A stretch of 36,947 nucleotides of DNA, taken from Spirochaetota bacterium. GTDB taxonomy: Bacteria; Spirochaetota; JAGLSM01; JAKPMW01. Positions 15,824 through 24,023 of the stretch are shown here, piece by piece (position 1 is the stretch's first letter; every line of letters begins with the position of its first letter). A model generated the notes under the pieces. That model worked only from the letters and a program-made list of their open reading frames with translations, was not told where the DNA came from and did no database searches. Position numbers and translations under genes: made by a program. The stretch covers positions 1 through 36,947 of the forward strand of contig JAITCI010000068.1 of assembly GCA_031283155.1 (NCBI GenBank), written 5' to 3'.

Positions 15824-17230
15824 TTATAGTCCGGAACGTCTTTTATTTGATGATAAAATGCGCTGCATCTTGCGGTATTTTGCGACTGTCCTCCGCGCGA
15901 TATGAATCCCGCGGTTTTGCAAGATCCCCATTATTTCCTGATCGCTTAACTTGCCGTCTTCCTCTTCGATTATCCTGCGGATCATCTCGCGAACACTCTG
16001 GGCGGAGGCAAGCTGGCCATTATTCTGCGTAATCGCGCCCGAGAAAAAATACTTGAGCCGGTATATTCCCCAGGGGGTTTCCATATATTTATTTGAGCTG
16101 GCGCGGCTCACCGTCGATTCATGTATCCCGATTCGATCCGCAATCTGCCGCAGGGTGAGGGGTCGAAGATGCCCCGGACCATGGAGAAAAAAAGGTGATT
16201 GCTCTTCGAGAAGCGCCTGGGTAACGGCGCGAAGGGTTTCGTGGCGCTGCGCGAGGCTGCGAATAAGCCATTGCGCGGAACCGAGTTTATCGCTGATATA
16301 GGTTTTAACGTCGCTTCCGGTTTCCTTGTTTTGCATAAGACCGCGATAGGTTGAGGAGATATAGAGTTTTGGAAGCCATTCATCGTTGACAATGATCACA
16401 AACTCATCACCCTGCCTGCGCACAATAACGTCGGGAATGGCGTATTCAGTATTTGCAATGGAGAACCTTCTTCCGGGAAGAGGCTCCAGTCCCGCGATGA
16501 GACGGGACGCCTCTTCGATGCGTTCCGCGGTGCTGCCGAGTTTGGAGGCAATCTGCCGCCAGGCGTGTTTTTCAAGCAGACCGAGGTGATCGCGGACTAT
16601 CGCCTCGGCAATCGGATCCCGCTCATCCCTGTCGCGAAGCTGCAGCAAAAGACACTCCGAAAGATCCGAGGCCGCCACCCCTGCCGGATCAAGCGACTGC
16701 ACCAGATCGAGGACACGCGCGAAATCCTTTGCGGAGCGGCCGCAAACGGGCATCTCCTCAGAGAGTTCCGCAATGGAGCGCCGGAGATACCCATTCTCAT
16801 CCAGACAGGAGATGATTATCTCGCCGATGCGCGTATCTTCCTCATTTTGGGTAATAAGGCGCAATTGTTCCATGAGATATTCCGAGAGGGTCTGCCCGCG
16901 CTGAGCCATGCCTTCAAGAAACTGCCGCTTTGAGTCGGAATTACGCCGCCCCTGCAAAGAATACTCAAACCCATTATCGCTCGAATCCTCGAAACCATTG
17001 CCGTAATCCGAGTCTGCGGCAAGTTTTTGCCCGCCCTGCCCTTCAGCGGCGGAATCAACGGAAGAACTCTCCTCGCGAATCTCAAGCATGGGGTTCTCCT
17101 GAAGTTCCTGTTCGATACGCTCAGAGAGTTCGATTGAACCCATTTGCAAAAGCTCGATTGCCTCGCGCAGTGTTTGCGTCATAACGAGCTTCTGTTTTTG
17201 CTCAAGATTGATGTTTACCGCAAGCCCCAT
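15824..17230 (-). CDS. rpoN: RNA polymerase sigma-54 factor (RpoN)
   Basis: A 468-residue sigma-54. Region I is glutamine/leucine-rich (LVMTQTLREAIELLQMGSIE, then LQENPMLEI) and binds the activator. An acidic, Gly/Ser-rich region II covers about 55-100. The core-binding region follows. Region III has the helix-turn-helix (LRQIADRIGIHESTVSRAS, about 363-381) and the RpoN box ARRTVAKYR near 449. It recognises -24/-12 promoters and needs NtrC-type activators such as the one at 9977-11350. A sigma-70 promoter lies just upstream. It precedes hpf as in many Gram-negative genomes. Confidence 0.96.
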   Translation of the reverse strand: MGLAVNINLEQKQKLVMTQTLREAIELLQMGSIELSERIEQELQENPMLEIREESSSVDSAAEGQGGQKLAADSDYGNGFEDSSDNGFEYSLQGRRNSDSKRQFLEGMAQRGQTLSEYLMEQLRLITQNEEDTRIGEIIISCLDENGYLRRSIAELSEEMPVCGRSAKDFARVLDLVQSLDPAGVAASDLSECLLLQLRDRDERDPIAEAIVRDHLGLLEKHAWRQIASKLGSTAERIEEASRLIAGLEPLPGRRFSIANTEYAIPDVIVRRQGDEFVIIVNDEWLPKLYISSTYRGLMQNKETGSDVKTYISDKLGSAQWLIRSLAQRHETLRAVTQALLEEQSPFFLHGPGHLRPLTLRQIADRIGIHESTVSRASSNKYMETPWGIYRLKYFFSGAITQNNGQLASAQSVREMIRRIIEEEDGKLSDQEIMGILQNRGIHIARRTVAKYRKMQRILSSNKRRSGL

Positions 17231-17269
17231 GCCTCAGCCTTTCAACCATACGGCGGATATACCAGCGCC

Positions 17270-17297
17270 ATTATACATCATGGACGGACAAGATCAA
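17270..17297 (-). promoter_or_regulatory. Candidate sigma-70 promoter of rpoN
   Basis: Minus strand: -35 TTGATC (17292-17297), 16-base spacer, perfect -10 TATAAT (17270-17275), in the 89-base gap between lptB and rpoN. It would let the rpoN-hpf-HPr group be transcribed independently of the LPS operon. Confidence 0.55.
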
Positions 17298-17319
17298 AAC
17301 CCCATTATTTTGGAGAGTC

Positions 17320-18069
17320 TTACATACTGAAGTCTTCGCCAAGGTAGACGGAGCGCGCGAGCTTATCGCTGACCAGTTTCCGCGGATTTCCGCTCACCAG
17401 AATCCGACCCTCTGCAAGTATATACGAACGATCCGTGATTTTCAGGGTTTCGCGGACATTATGGTCGGTAATGATGACGCCGAGATTGCGCTCCTTAAGC
17501 CGTTTGACAATGCTCTGTATATCCGCAACCGCGATGGGATCAACGCCGGCGAATGGCTCATCCAAAAGCAGGAATTTCGGCTCGGTCGTCAGCGCGCGCG
17601 CGATCTCTGTGCGCCTCCGCTCGCCGCCGGAGAGGGTATAGGCCTTTTGCTTTGCGAGATGGGAAATATTCAGATACTCCAGGAGTTCGTCCTTGCGATG
17701 CTGCATTTCGGCTTTGGAGAGACGCGGGCGCACGGTTTCCAGTATCGCGAGCAGATTCTCTTCGACACTGAGCTTTCGGAAAACGGAAGCCTCCTGGGGA
17801 AGATAGCCAATCCCGAGCCGCGCGCGCTTATACATCTGCAGCTTGGTGATATTGGTCAGTTTTGACGGCACGGAATCATCGCCGAAAAGAATCTTTCCGC
17901 CATTTGGCTTGACAAGACCCGTGATCATATAAAAAGTCGTCGTCTTTCCCGCGCCGTTCGGCCCCAAAAGACCCACAATCTCGCCCTGCTGGATCTCTAT
18001 GCAGACCTTGTTCACGACGGTCCGCTTTTTGTATACCTTGACGAGATTCTCAACCCTGAGAATTTTCAT
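17320..18069 (-). CDS. lptB: LPS export ABC transporter ATP-binding protein (LptB)
   Basis: A 249-residue ABC ATPase that powers LPS extraction by LptFG and transfer along the Lpt bridge. Walker A is [10 protein letters not shown] (about 36-45), the signature is [15 protein letters not shown] (about 142-156), Walker B is [13 protein letters not shown] (about 162-174), and the switch histidine is in [10 protein letters not shown] (about 199-208). GVDPIAV and the sequence after it are LptB-typical. GGAGT lies 6 bases before the ATG. It follows the large LptA-like gene by 12 bases. lptF and lptG are not in the window. Confidence 0.95.
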   Translation of the reverse strand: MKILRVENLVKVYKKRTVVNKVCIEIQQGEIVGLLGPNGAGKTTTFYMITGLVKPNGGKILFGDDSVPSKLTNITKLQMYKRARLGIGYLPQEASVFRKLSVEENLLAILETVRPRLSKAEMQHRKDELLEYLNISHLAKQKAYTLSGGERRRTEIARALTTEPKFLLLDEPFAGVDPIAVADIQSIVKRLKERNLGVIITDHNVRETLKITDRSYILAEGRILVSGNPRKLVSDKLARSVYLGEDFSM

Positions 18070-18081
18070 CGCGTCACTCCT

Positions 18082-21033
18082 TTACCGTGATGCCGGACGC
18101 GCTGCCGGGCGTGATGAGACCGAACCGGATTGCGCCGCAGGGCGTGATGAAACCGAACCGGATTGCGCCGCCGAGCGTGATGAAGCGCCGGACGCCGAAG
18201 CCGGACGTCTCCTGGACGGGCCATAGCGAATATCCAGCGTCTCCGTCTCGGAGATCAAATCGTAATAATCAGTCTGGCGTCTCGGAAATGCCTCGCTGCC
18301 CCAGAAGTTTTTTCCGGCAAGCTGCCTGAGGACAAATGTACGCAAATCTCCCTCCCAGTATATCTCGGGACGAAGCGCTGCCGGAATAACCCTGGTAGCC
18401 GGAGGAATAACCAGTTTAAACGGCTGATCGGGGTAATTGGTCGCAGCCACATTCGTCAGGGTCGCGATAAAATTCTCAATCATGCCGCGCTGCGGTGCCT
18501 GAACCAAAATTCGGTTGGTGATCATCCTGGGGGATTCCTGGATCTGCATTGCCGCGTTCGACGCCGCTATTTCCTCGATTTCAAGCTTGCGAACAGCCAA
18601 TGCGTTGGTGATATGCTGATTCAGAGTGAAGTTGTTTGTATTTATCTGATCGAGCAGGAGATATACCGGAATACGTGCCGGGATCGCATACCGAAAAACC
18701 GGGGTTGTGCCGGACGCAAAATCTTTTTTCTCTTCATCATTGCGCAGAGTAATGGATTTGAGGGAAGGGATGCGCGCCCAGGCAGTCAGATCCTGATTGG
18801 TGAGAATAATCATACGCATACGTTTTTCCCTGTCTGCGTCAATCAAAAATGGCGCAGAAATATTCGTACAGAAAAAATTATCATTTTGGACGTCTGTAAC
18901 TGAATTTCTTCCGGGCTTCGCGATCATAATCCCGTAATTCAGGGTAAAGCCCATTTGCCCAAGGCGTCCCGCCAACTCTTCGCTGTCGTCCTCATAGCCA
19001 TCGGGAAAACTATCGCCCGGAACCGAGTGCGCCGATGACGCCTGCCCGCCGCTCACGGCGCGCTCCTGCTGCGCGGCAATACTGCCGCTTGCCCGGGATG
19101 CGGAAGCACTTGATGTGGCGGCGCTTGATGCGGAAGCGCTTGATGCGGCGGCGCTTGATGCGGCGGCACTTGATGCGGCGGCACTTGATGCGGCGGCACT
19201 TGATGCGGAAGCACTTGATGTGGCGGCACTTGATGCGGCGGCACTTGATGCGGAAGCGCTTGATGCGGAAGCGCTTGATGCGGCGGCGCTTGATGCGGAA
19301 GCACTTGATGTGGCGGCGCTTGATGCGGAAGCGCTTGATGTGGCGGCGCTTGATGCGGAAGCGCTTGATGCGGAAGCACTTGATGCGGCGGCGCTTGAAA
19401 CGGAAGCACTTGATGCGGAAGCGCTTGAAACGGCGGCACTTGAAACGGAAGCGCTTGAAACGGCGGCACTTGATGCGGCGGCACTTGATGTGGCGGCACT
19501 TGATGTGGCGGCTCGTGAAGAGGCAGCTCGTGAAACGGCGGCTCGTGAAGATATTGCGCCCTTATTCTCCTTCCACGCGGCGGCAGAGAGAACACAATGC
19601 GCGGGGCCGCGCAGCCTGAGCATCATGCCGTCCATAGCCAGAAAATCTATCCATGACCAGCTGTCACGAATAACTATATGCGTTCCGCGCGGAATGAAGT
19701 CTTCCTCATCGGCGCGCTTCCCATAGCTCACAACCCCGGCATTTGTCTTCGGGATTCCGTTCATCGAAAGCCAGACATTCCCAACGGATTTGATCACCTG
19801 CAGACCGTTTTGCCCCTCAGAAAGCGTATACATACCGCCGCCTGTTTTATTGATCCAGGCTTCCTGTTTTGCGCGCTGATCTCCTGTTCCCACAACAGCC
19901 ATGGTGGAACCGCGCCAGGAAATCGTGTCGCGCTGGGTATCATATAATACGTAATCTGCGCGGAAAAAATCGCCGTACTCCCTGATTACCGGGCTGCCGG
20001 TGATCTCGGCGATCTTGGTTTTGGTGTTATAAATGATGAGCTGCGCATCTACCCCGCGATAACCCCTGGTAATATTTGCGTTTCCCTTAACCACAGCGAG
20101 ATCCTCGTCCTGAAACTGTTCCATAACGGCACCGCCCGTGATGGTATTATCGCTTATCATAACCATTTTGGACTGCCCGATCAGTTTCGCATACCCGCGC
20201 TGCTCATAGAGTTCGCCGTAGTCCCCCGATGTGATACTCTCGAGTTCTCCCCTAGGGGTATGCCTGTAGATGCGCACATCCCCGCGGCAAAAGACGATAC
20301 GGTTTTTGCGATCTTTGGAATCCGACGCCGCCGATGTATTTGTCTGATCGTAATCAATGATCTCTATTTCATTGGCGCGGATATAGTCGCGCTCCAGCAT
20401 CATCCGCGCGTGTCCGCGCAGCACAACCCTGTTATCATCGCGGTAGAGCGTAATCTCATCGGCGCGGTGAATGTTGGTTTTTTGCACTATCCAGGGATCT
20501 TCCGAAAGTACGATCTGCCCTGTTCTCTGATAGAATACAGCCTTCTCCGCATAGCCTGTTCCGTCTTCGGATTCAATACGCACATTCCGGATCGCCTCCG
20601 AGCGGGCGCTGTTTCCGCCATAACGGTGCAGTTCCTCCGCATAAACTACTATCTTGCTCTTGTTCATCGTAAGCACCGGATTTCCCCGAACAAGGGTATG
20701 GGTATCGTTTGCGTAATGCCATGCCTCATCGCCCGTAATAACGGAATCATTCGTAAAGCTGATTATCTCCACGCGATTATAGCAGCGCCCTATCCGGGTA
20801 CTCCTGTTCCAGAATATCTTTTCCGCGTTGATACGGGTGTCGCCCTGCATCAGCCAGGCGCGAATGCTGTCCTGCCCGGAAAGAAAGATCTCAGTCTGTT
20901 TCTGATTGTATTCAAACTGCGGTGCCCACCAGGTCATCTTGTCGTCGCTATCGCTTGTTTCCTGACCGGCAAGCGGCCAGGAAAGCAAAATGACTCCATA
21001 GAGCATAAGAATCGCAATGGAATGGAACCTCAC
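18082..21033 (-). CDS. Large LptA/OstA-like exported protein with Ser/Ala minisatellite
   Basis: 983 residues. A signal peptide (about 1-23, ILMLYGVILLSWPLAG) leads into a beta-rich N-terminal part (about 30-480) with repeated OstA/LptA-type strands, for example INAEKIFWNRSTRIGRCYN, ITGDEAWHYANDTHTLVRG and IRANEIEIIDYDQT. Such domains form the periplasmic LPS bridge. Residues 495-649 are 31 Ser/Ala-rich pentapeptides. A second folded-looking domain (about 660-945) resembles nothing I recognise, and the tail has 11-residue repeats. GTG 21033 overlaps the previous stop as GTGA. Usual LptA is about 180 residues, so this is greatly enlarged. It lies between a smaller LptA-like gene and lptB. Confidence 0.8.
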   Translation of the reverse strand: MRFHSIAILMLYGVILLSWPLAGQETSDSDDKMTWWAPQFEYNQKQTEIFLSGQDSIRAWLMQGDTRINAEKIFWNRSTRIGRCYNRVEIISFTNDSVITGDEAWHYANDTHTLVRGNPVLTMNKSKIVVYAEELHRYGGNSARSEAIRNVRIESEDGTGYAEKAVFYQRTGQIVLSEDPWIVQKTNIHRADEITLYRDDNRVVLRGHARMMLERDYIRANEIEIIDYDQTNTSAASDSKDRKNRIVFCRGDVRIYRHTPRGELESITSGDYGELYEQRGYAKLIGQSKMVMISDNTITGGAVMEQFQDEDLAVVKGNANITRGYRGVDAQLIIYNTKTKIAEITGSPVIREYGDFFRADYVLYDTQRDTISWRGSTMAVVGTGDQRAKQEAWINKTGGGMYTLSEGQNGLQVIKSVGNVWLSMNGIPKTNAGVVSYGKRADEEDFIPRGTHIVIRDSWSWIDFLAMDGMMLRLRGPAHCVLSAAAWKENKGAISSRAAVSRAASSRAATSSAATSSAAASSAAVSSASVSSAAVSSASASSASVSSAAASSASASSASASSAATSSASASSAATSSASASSAAASSASASSASASSAAASSAATSSASASSAAASSAAASSAAASSAAASSASASSAATSSASASRASGSIAAQQERAVSGGQASSAHSVPGDSFPDGYEDDSEELAGRLGQMGFTLNYGIMIAKPGRNSVTDVQNDNFFCTNISAPFLIDADREKRMRMIILTNQDLTAWARIPSLKSITLRNDEEKKDFASGTTPVFRYAIPARIPVYLLLDQINTNNFTLNQHITNALAVRKLEIEEIAASNAAMQIQESPRMITNRILVQAPQRGMIENFIATLTNVAATNYPDQPFKLVIPPATRVIPAALRPEIYWEGDLRTFVLRQLAGKNFWGSEAFPRRQTDYYDLISETETLDIRYGPSRRRPASASGASSRSAAQSGSVSSRPAAQSGSVSSRPAARPASR
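18100..18183. repeat. 33-bp tandem repeat at the 3' end of the large LptA-like gene
   Basis: Two full copies (18118-18150 and 18151-18183) and a partial third (18100-18117) of a 33-bp unit encode SSRPAAQSGSV-type 11-mers, just before the stop. Copies differ at only a few bases. Confidence 0.85.
19087..19551. repeat. 15-bp coding minisatellite, 31 units
   Basis: Thirty-one consecutive 15-bp units lie within the large LptA-like gene, each encoding a pentapeptide of the form [ATVS]S[SR]A[AS]. The plus strand shows the unit as variants of cttgatgcggcggca. The array keeps the reading frame of the gene. It also keeps several other frames open for 180-200 codons, producing spurious ORFs. Units differ by codon-level changes that cluster in a few types, as expected from slippage or unequal exchange. 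Confidence 0.95.
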
Positions 21034-21614
21034 TTCTCATTCCCTCCGTCGGATATGCCCTTTTGGATTGCGGCGATAATCGGCATATTGGCGTTTGTCA
21101 GGCTGATCCTGTCTTTGGGGAGTTCAAGATGCAGCGACATATCGTCAAAAATAAGCGCAAGCACCGCAAAACTTCGCTCATTTTCCCATTCATCAAGAGA
21201 AAAAACAGCGTCCTCAAGAACCAGGCGGCGGGGATCCGTAAAGGAGAGGCGGTTGAAATCGATCTTCAGAGAGTTTGAAAAGATGTATGCGCTGCCTGAG
21301 AATACAGCAAAACCCTCATGGCGGAAATACCCGGATTGCGCGTCGATCCGCACTCCCGGAAGGACGATCACAATGGATCCTGCCGCTTCCCAGAACCCGT
21401 CTTCGTACAGCACAAGGGCATCGCAGCGAAGAACATACTCTTTCCCGTCAAGCACTACCGAACCGCTGAACTCGCGGGCCTTTACGCCCTTATGGATTCC
21501 GCTGCGCATCCTCCCGGCCTCAATATGCGCCGCCTCGCCCGCGAATACACCCGCCGCGAAAATATGGAAAACAAGGAATATGAGAATTTTCTTTTGAATA
21601 CGCACTTGGCTCAT
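21030..21614 (-). CDS. Small LptA-like exported protein
   Basis: A 194-residue protein with a signal peptide (QKKILIFLVFHIFAAGVFA, about 7-25) and a short beta-rich body: FSGSVVLDGKEYVLRCDALVLYEDG, then EAAGSIVIVLPGVRIDAQSG and GSAYIFSNSLKIDFN. The pattern of alternating strands with YxxxCDALVLYED resembles an LptA/OstA jellyroll strand set. Its size is that of ordinary LptA. ATG 21614 overlaps the lptC stop as ATGA, and its own stop overlaps the next gene as GTGA. It may be the true LptA or a second bridge component; the family assignment is moderate. Confidence 0.65.
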   Translation of the reverse strand: MSQVRIQKKILIFLVFHIFAAGVFAGEAAHIEAGRMRSGIHKGVKAREFSGSVVLDGKEYVLRCDALVLYEDGFWEAAGSIVIVLPGVRIDAQSGYFRHEGFAVFSGSAYIFSNSLKIDFNRLSFTDPRRLVLEDAVFSLDEWENERSFAVLALIFDDMSLHLELPKDRISLTNANMPIIAAIQKGISDGGNEK

Positions 21615-22483
21615 TCCTTTGCGCCCGAATCCAGCGTATTGTCTTTGGAATTTGCTGCCGCAGAGGACTCCTCAAATAATGGGAAGCTATACTGCGGATT
21701 GGATTCAGGAAAATACATGGCTTCCGGAAAGGCAAGTAAATCGCGGAGTTCCTCCAGGCTGTCTTCGTTATAATCGGGAAGATGATGATCAACCCGGCCT
21801 GCAGAGCCGGTTTGTGAAGCTCCTCTGCTTACGGCGGACACAGCTGTATTTCCCCTAGGTGCTTCCAGCGAGGAAGCGGCACCTGTGTTGGAGTTGTTTT
21901 TTTTGGAGCCGCCGAGCAGATTATCCTCGGCACCCTCGCGGGCTTCGCCCTGCGCCCCGCGCAGCCGGAACACCCCAAGATCGCTCTCGGCCCAGAGGTG
22001 GGTTCCAATCATAACAGTGCCATCCTCCTGTGTGATACGGTTCAGAACTTCATTCGAAATTATTTTTTCGTCATTATTGGCATAAGCCTCTTCGGTCTCA
22101 AGAACCCGCCCGTTTGCGGCTCGCAGCACAACGTCCAGTTTTGCGGTGATCGAATTTGCGTTATTGTCCATAAAACCGCGGCGCGCGCGCAGGGTGTAAC
22201 TCAAATTACCGGCGTCATCGAAAGAATACAGTATAAAATCCGTCAAATAAATATGATTGCTCTCATTGAAGATGCGCCCCTCGCGCGCCTTTATCTGCCA
22301 GAGGAGACGCCCCTCCTGATCCGACGCAGAACGAATAAAGCCGCGCAATATGGTATCGGGGTAGCGCTCCGCGCCATTGCCATCACTCTCGTCCGTGCTT
22401 TCATCGCAGCCAAAAAAAACGGAGCAGGAAGAGAATGCAAGAATACAAAGCAAACAGATAAAAAAAAGATGAATGATTCTCAT
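21611..22483 (-). CDS. lptC: LptC-like LPS export protein, probable lipoprotein
   Basis: A 290-residue protein. The N-terminus (FFICLLCILAFSSC) ends in a cysteine that fits a permissive, spirochaete-type lipobox, so it may be lipid-anchored, unlike the usual LptC with an uncleaved helix. The LptC domain covers about 40-185 (DTILRGFIRSASDQEGRLLW, KAREGRIFNESNHIYLTDF, EEAYANNDEKIISNE). A polar Ser/Asn/Gly-rich extension of about 100 residues follows and has no recognised domain. The ATG overlaps the kdsC stop as ATGA. LptC passes LPS from LptBFG to LptA. Confidence 0.85.
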   Translation of the reverse strand: MRIIHLFFICLLCILAFSSCSVFFGCDESTDESDGNGAERYPDTILRGFIRSASDQEGRLLWQIKAREGRIFNESNHIYLTDFILYSFDDAGNLSYTLRARRGFMDNNANSITAKLDVVLRAANGRVLETEEAYANNDEKIISNEVLNRITQEDGTVMIGTHLWAESDLGVFRLRGAQGEAREGAEDNLLGGSKKNNSNTGAASSLEAPRGNTAVSAVSRGASQTGSAGRVDHHLPDYNEDSLEELRDLLAFPEAMYFPESNPQYSFPLFEESSAAANSKDNTLDSGAKE

Positions 22484-23061
22484 TGTCCGCCCTCCGGGCT
22501 GTCCGAGCCATACTCCGCCTGTCCGCAGGCGGCAACGCTCCCGGTTAAACTTCCGTCGCGGCGCAGGAGTTTGCGGGTACGGAGTACGCGATCAATGACT
22601 TCGCGCACCGCGCCGTATCCGCCCGTATGCCGCGTAACATACTTCGCGATTCGCTTGATCTCCGGAGCCGCGTTACGCGGGCATACCGAAACCCCGGCCG
22701 CAAGCATGATCTCTCTGTCCGGCATATCGTCGCCCATAAACAAAACCTCGTCCGCTTCGAGCCGCAGAAGCGCAAGAATCTCCGGCAGAAGAGCGCCCTT
22801 ATCGTTTACCCCTTGCCATACATGGCAAATCCCCAACTCGCTTGCGCGGCGCAGAACGATGGGCGAGGAGCGGCCGGTGACAATACCAAACACAAGCCCC
22901 GCGCGTATGCCGCGGATTATGCCATAGCTATCCTGGGCGGAAAAGGTTTTCCCCTCGCCGCCGGATGCGTCATAGAAGAGACCGCCGTCAGTTAAAACTC
23001 CATCCACATCAAGCAGGATGGCAGACACTCGCCGCAGCTTCCTGTTCAATAATAAGCCCAC
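22480..23061 (-). CDS. kdsC: Kdo-8-phosphate phosphatase (KdsC)
   Basis: A 193-residue HAD phosphatase that hydrolyses Kdo-8-phosphate to Kdo. Motif I is LLDVDGVLTDGG (nucleophile first Asp, acid second Asp), motif II Thr is in GIVTGRSS, the lysine is in GVNDKGALL, and motif III is MGDDMPDREIM. The family end GGYGAVREVIDRVL is present. The C-terminal 25 residues (SLTGSVAACGQAEYGSDSPEGGQ) extend past the usual end. The start is a GTG whose first base overlaps the kdsD stop. It acts between kdsA and KdsB. Confidence 0.95.
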   Translation of the reverse strand: MGLLLNRKLRRVSAILLDVDGVLTDGGLFYDASGGEGKTFSAQDSYGIIRGIRAGLVFGIVTGRSSPIVLRRASELGICHVWQGVNDKGALLPEILALLRLEADEVLFMGDDMPDREIMLAAGVSVCPRNAAPEIKRIAKYVTRHTGGYGAVREVIDRVLRTRKLLRRDGSLTGSVAACGQAEYGSDSPEGGQ

Positions 23062-24023
23062 TATACCAGCCTCGCTTCCAGAATATCATGGATATGCAGC
23101 AATCCTGCCGGGCGCGAGTCATCATCCAGCACAACGAGCGAAGTATACAGCCCCTCCATGCGCGCAAGCGCTTCGCCGATGAGCGCGCCGGGTTCGATGG
23201 TCTGCGGATTTTTGGTCATCACATCGCCAACCCGGAGATCCAGGAGTTCGGTATGCCGCAGCAAAAGCCGCTTCAAATCGCCGTCGCATAACACCCCTGC
23301 CAATTTTCGGTCAGAATCGAGTACAAGCACAATACCTCGGTTCCTGTGGCTCAGTATCGCATGAAGCGCCTCGCGCACTGTTGCGTCTTCCGTTACTGAC
23401 GGGAGATCCTCCGTCTGCATCAGATCGCGCACCGTGAGCAGCATTCTCCCGAGACTCCCGGCCGGATGGACGCGCGCAAAATCATCCCGCCCAAAGGAAC
23501 GCCGCCGCATCAAAACTACCGCGAGCGCGTCGCCAAGCGCAAGCATAACGGTGGTGGAACAGGTCGGCGCGAGATTGAGCGGACAGGCCTCGGTCTCCAC
23601 CCCAAGTACAAGCGCGGCGTCGGCAAAGCGCGCCAGGGTATTCTCCGCGCCATTCGTTATCGCAATGATACGCGCCCCAAGCCGCTTGAGATGCGGGAGG
23701 AGATGCACAACCTCGGCGGTCTCGCCGCTTTTGGAGAGCAGGATCACGATATCCTCCGGCGCGATAACCCCAAAATCCCCATGCGCGCATTCCGCCGGAT
23801 GCAGAAACAGAGCCGGAGAGCCGGTACTCGAAAAGGTGGACGCTGTCTTGCGCGCGATGTGCCCGGACTTGCCCATACCGGATACGATGATACGCCCCCT
23901 GCATTGCGCGAGGAGAAGCACGGCCTCCGCGAATGCGGCGTCGAGCCGCTCCGCAAACGATACTATGGCCGCAGCCTCCATCTCCAGGACCGCGCGCGCC
24001 TCGCTGAAGGGAAAGGCAGTCAT
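23061..24023 (-). CDS. kdsD: Arabinose-5-phosphate isomerase (KdsD/KpsF family)
   Basis: A 320-residue enzyme that interconverts ribulose-5-phosphate and arabinose-5-phosphate, the first step of Kdo synthesis. The SIS domain spans about 30-175 with GRIIVSGMGKSGHIARK, HPAECAHGDFG, LSKSGETAEV and the family ACPLNLAPTCSTTVMLALGD, then HPAGSLGRMLLTV. Two CBS motifs follow (about 200-320). ATG 24023 overlaps the kdsA stop as ATGA with GGGGGA 3 bases upstream. An in-frame extension to 24308 is arginine-rich and clearly a shadow of kdsA. Confidence 0.95.
   Translation of the reverse strand: MTAFPFSEARAVLEMEAAAIVSFAERLDAAFAEAVLLLAQCRGRIIVSGMGKSGHIARKTASTFSSTGSPALFLHPAECAHGDFGVIAPEDIVILLSKSGETAEVVHLLPHLKRLGARIIAITNGAENTLARFADAALVLGVETEACPLNLAPTCSTTVMLALGDALAVVLMRRRSFGRDDFARVHPAGSLGRMLLTVRDLMQTEDLPSVTEDATVREALHAILSHRNRGIVLVLDSDRKLAGVLCDGDLKRLLLRHTELLDLRVGDVMTKNPQTIEPGALIGEALARMEGLYTSLVVLDDDSRPAGLLHIHDILEARLV

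Noticed and set aside
19035-19726. Long ORFs across the minisatellite in other frames (repeats of LDAAA, MRRHL and HQAPP types)
   Set aside because: They exist only because a 15-bp unit without stops stays open in several frames; no ribosome binding site, and the minus-strand LptA-like frame has a signal peptide and flanking domains.
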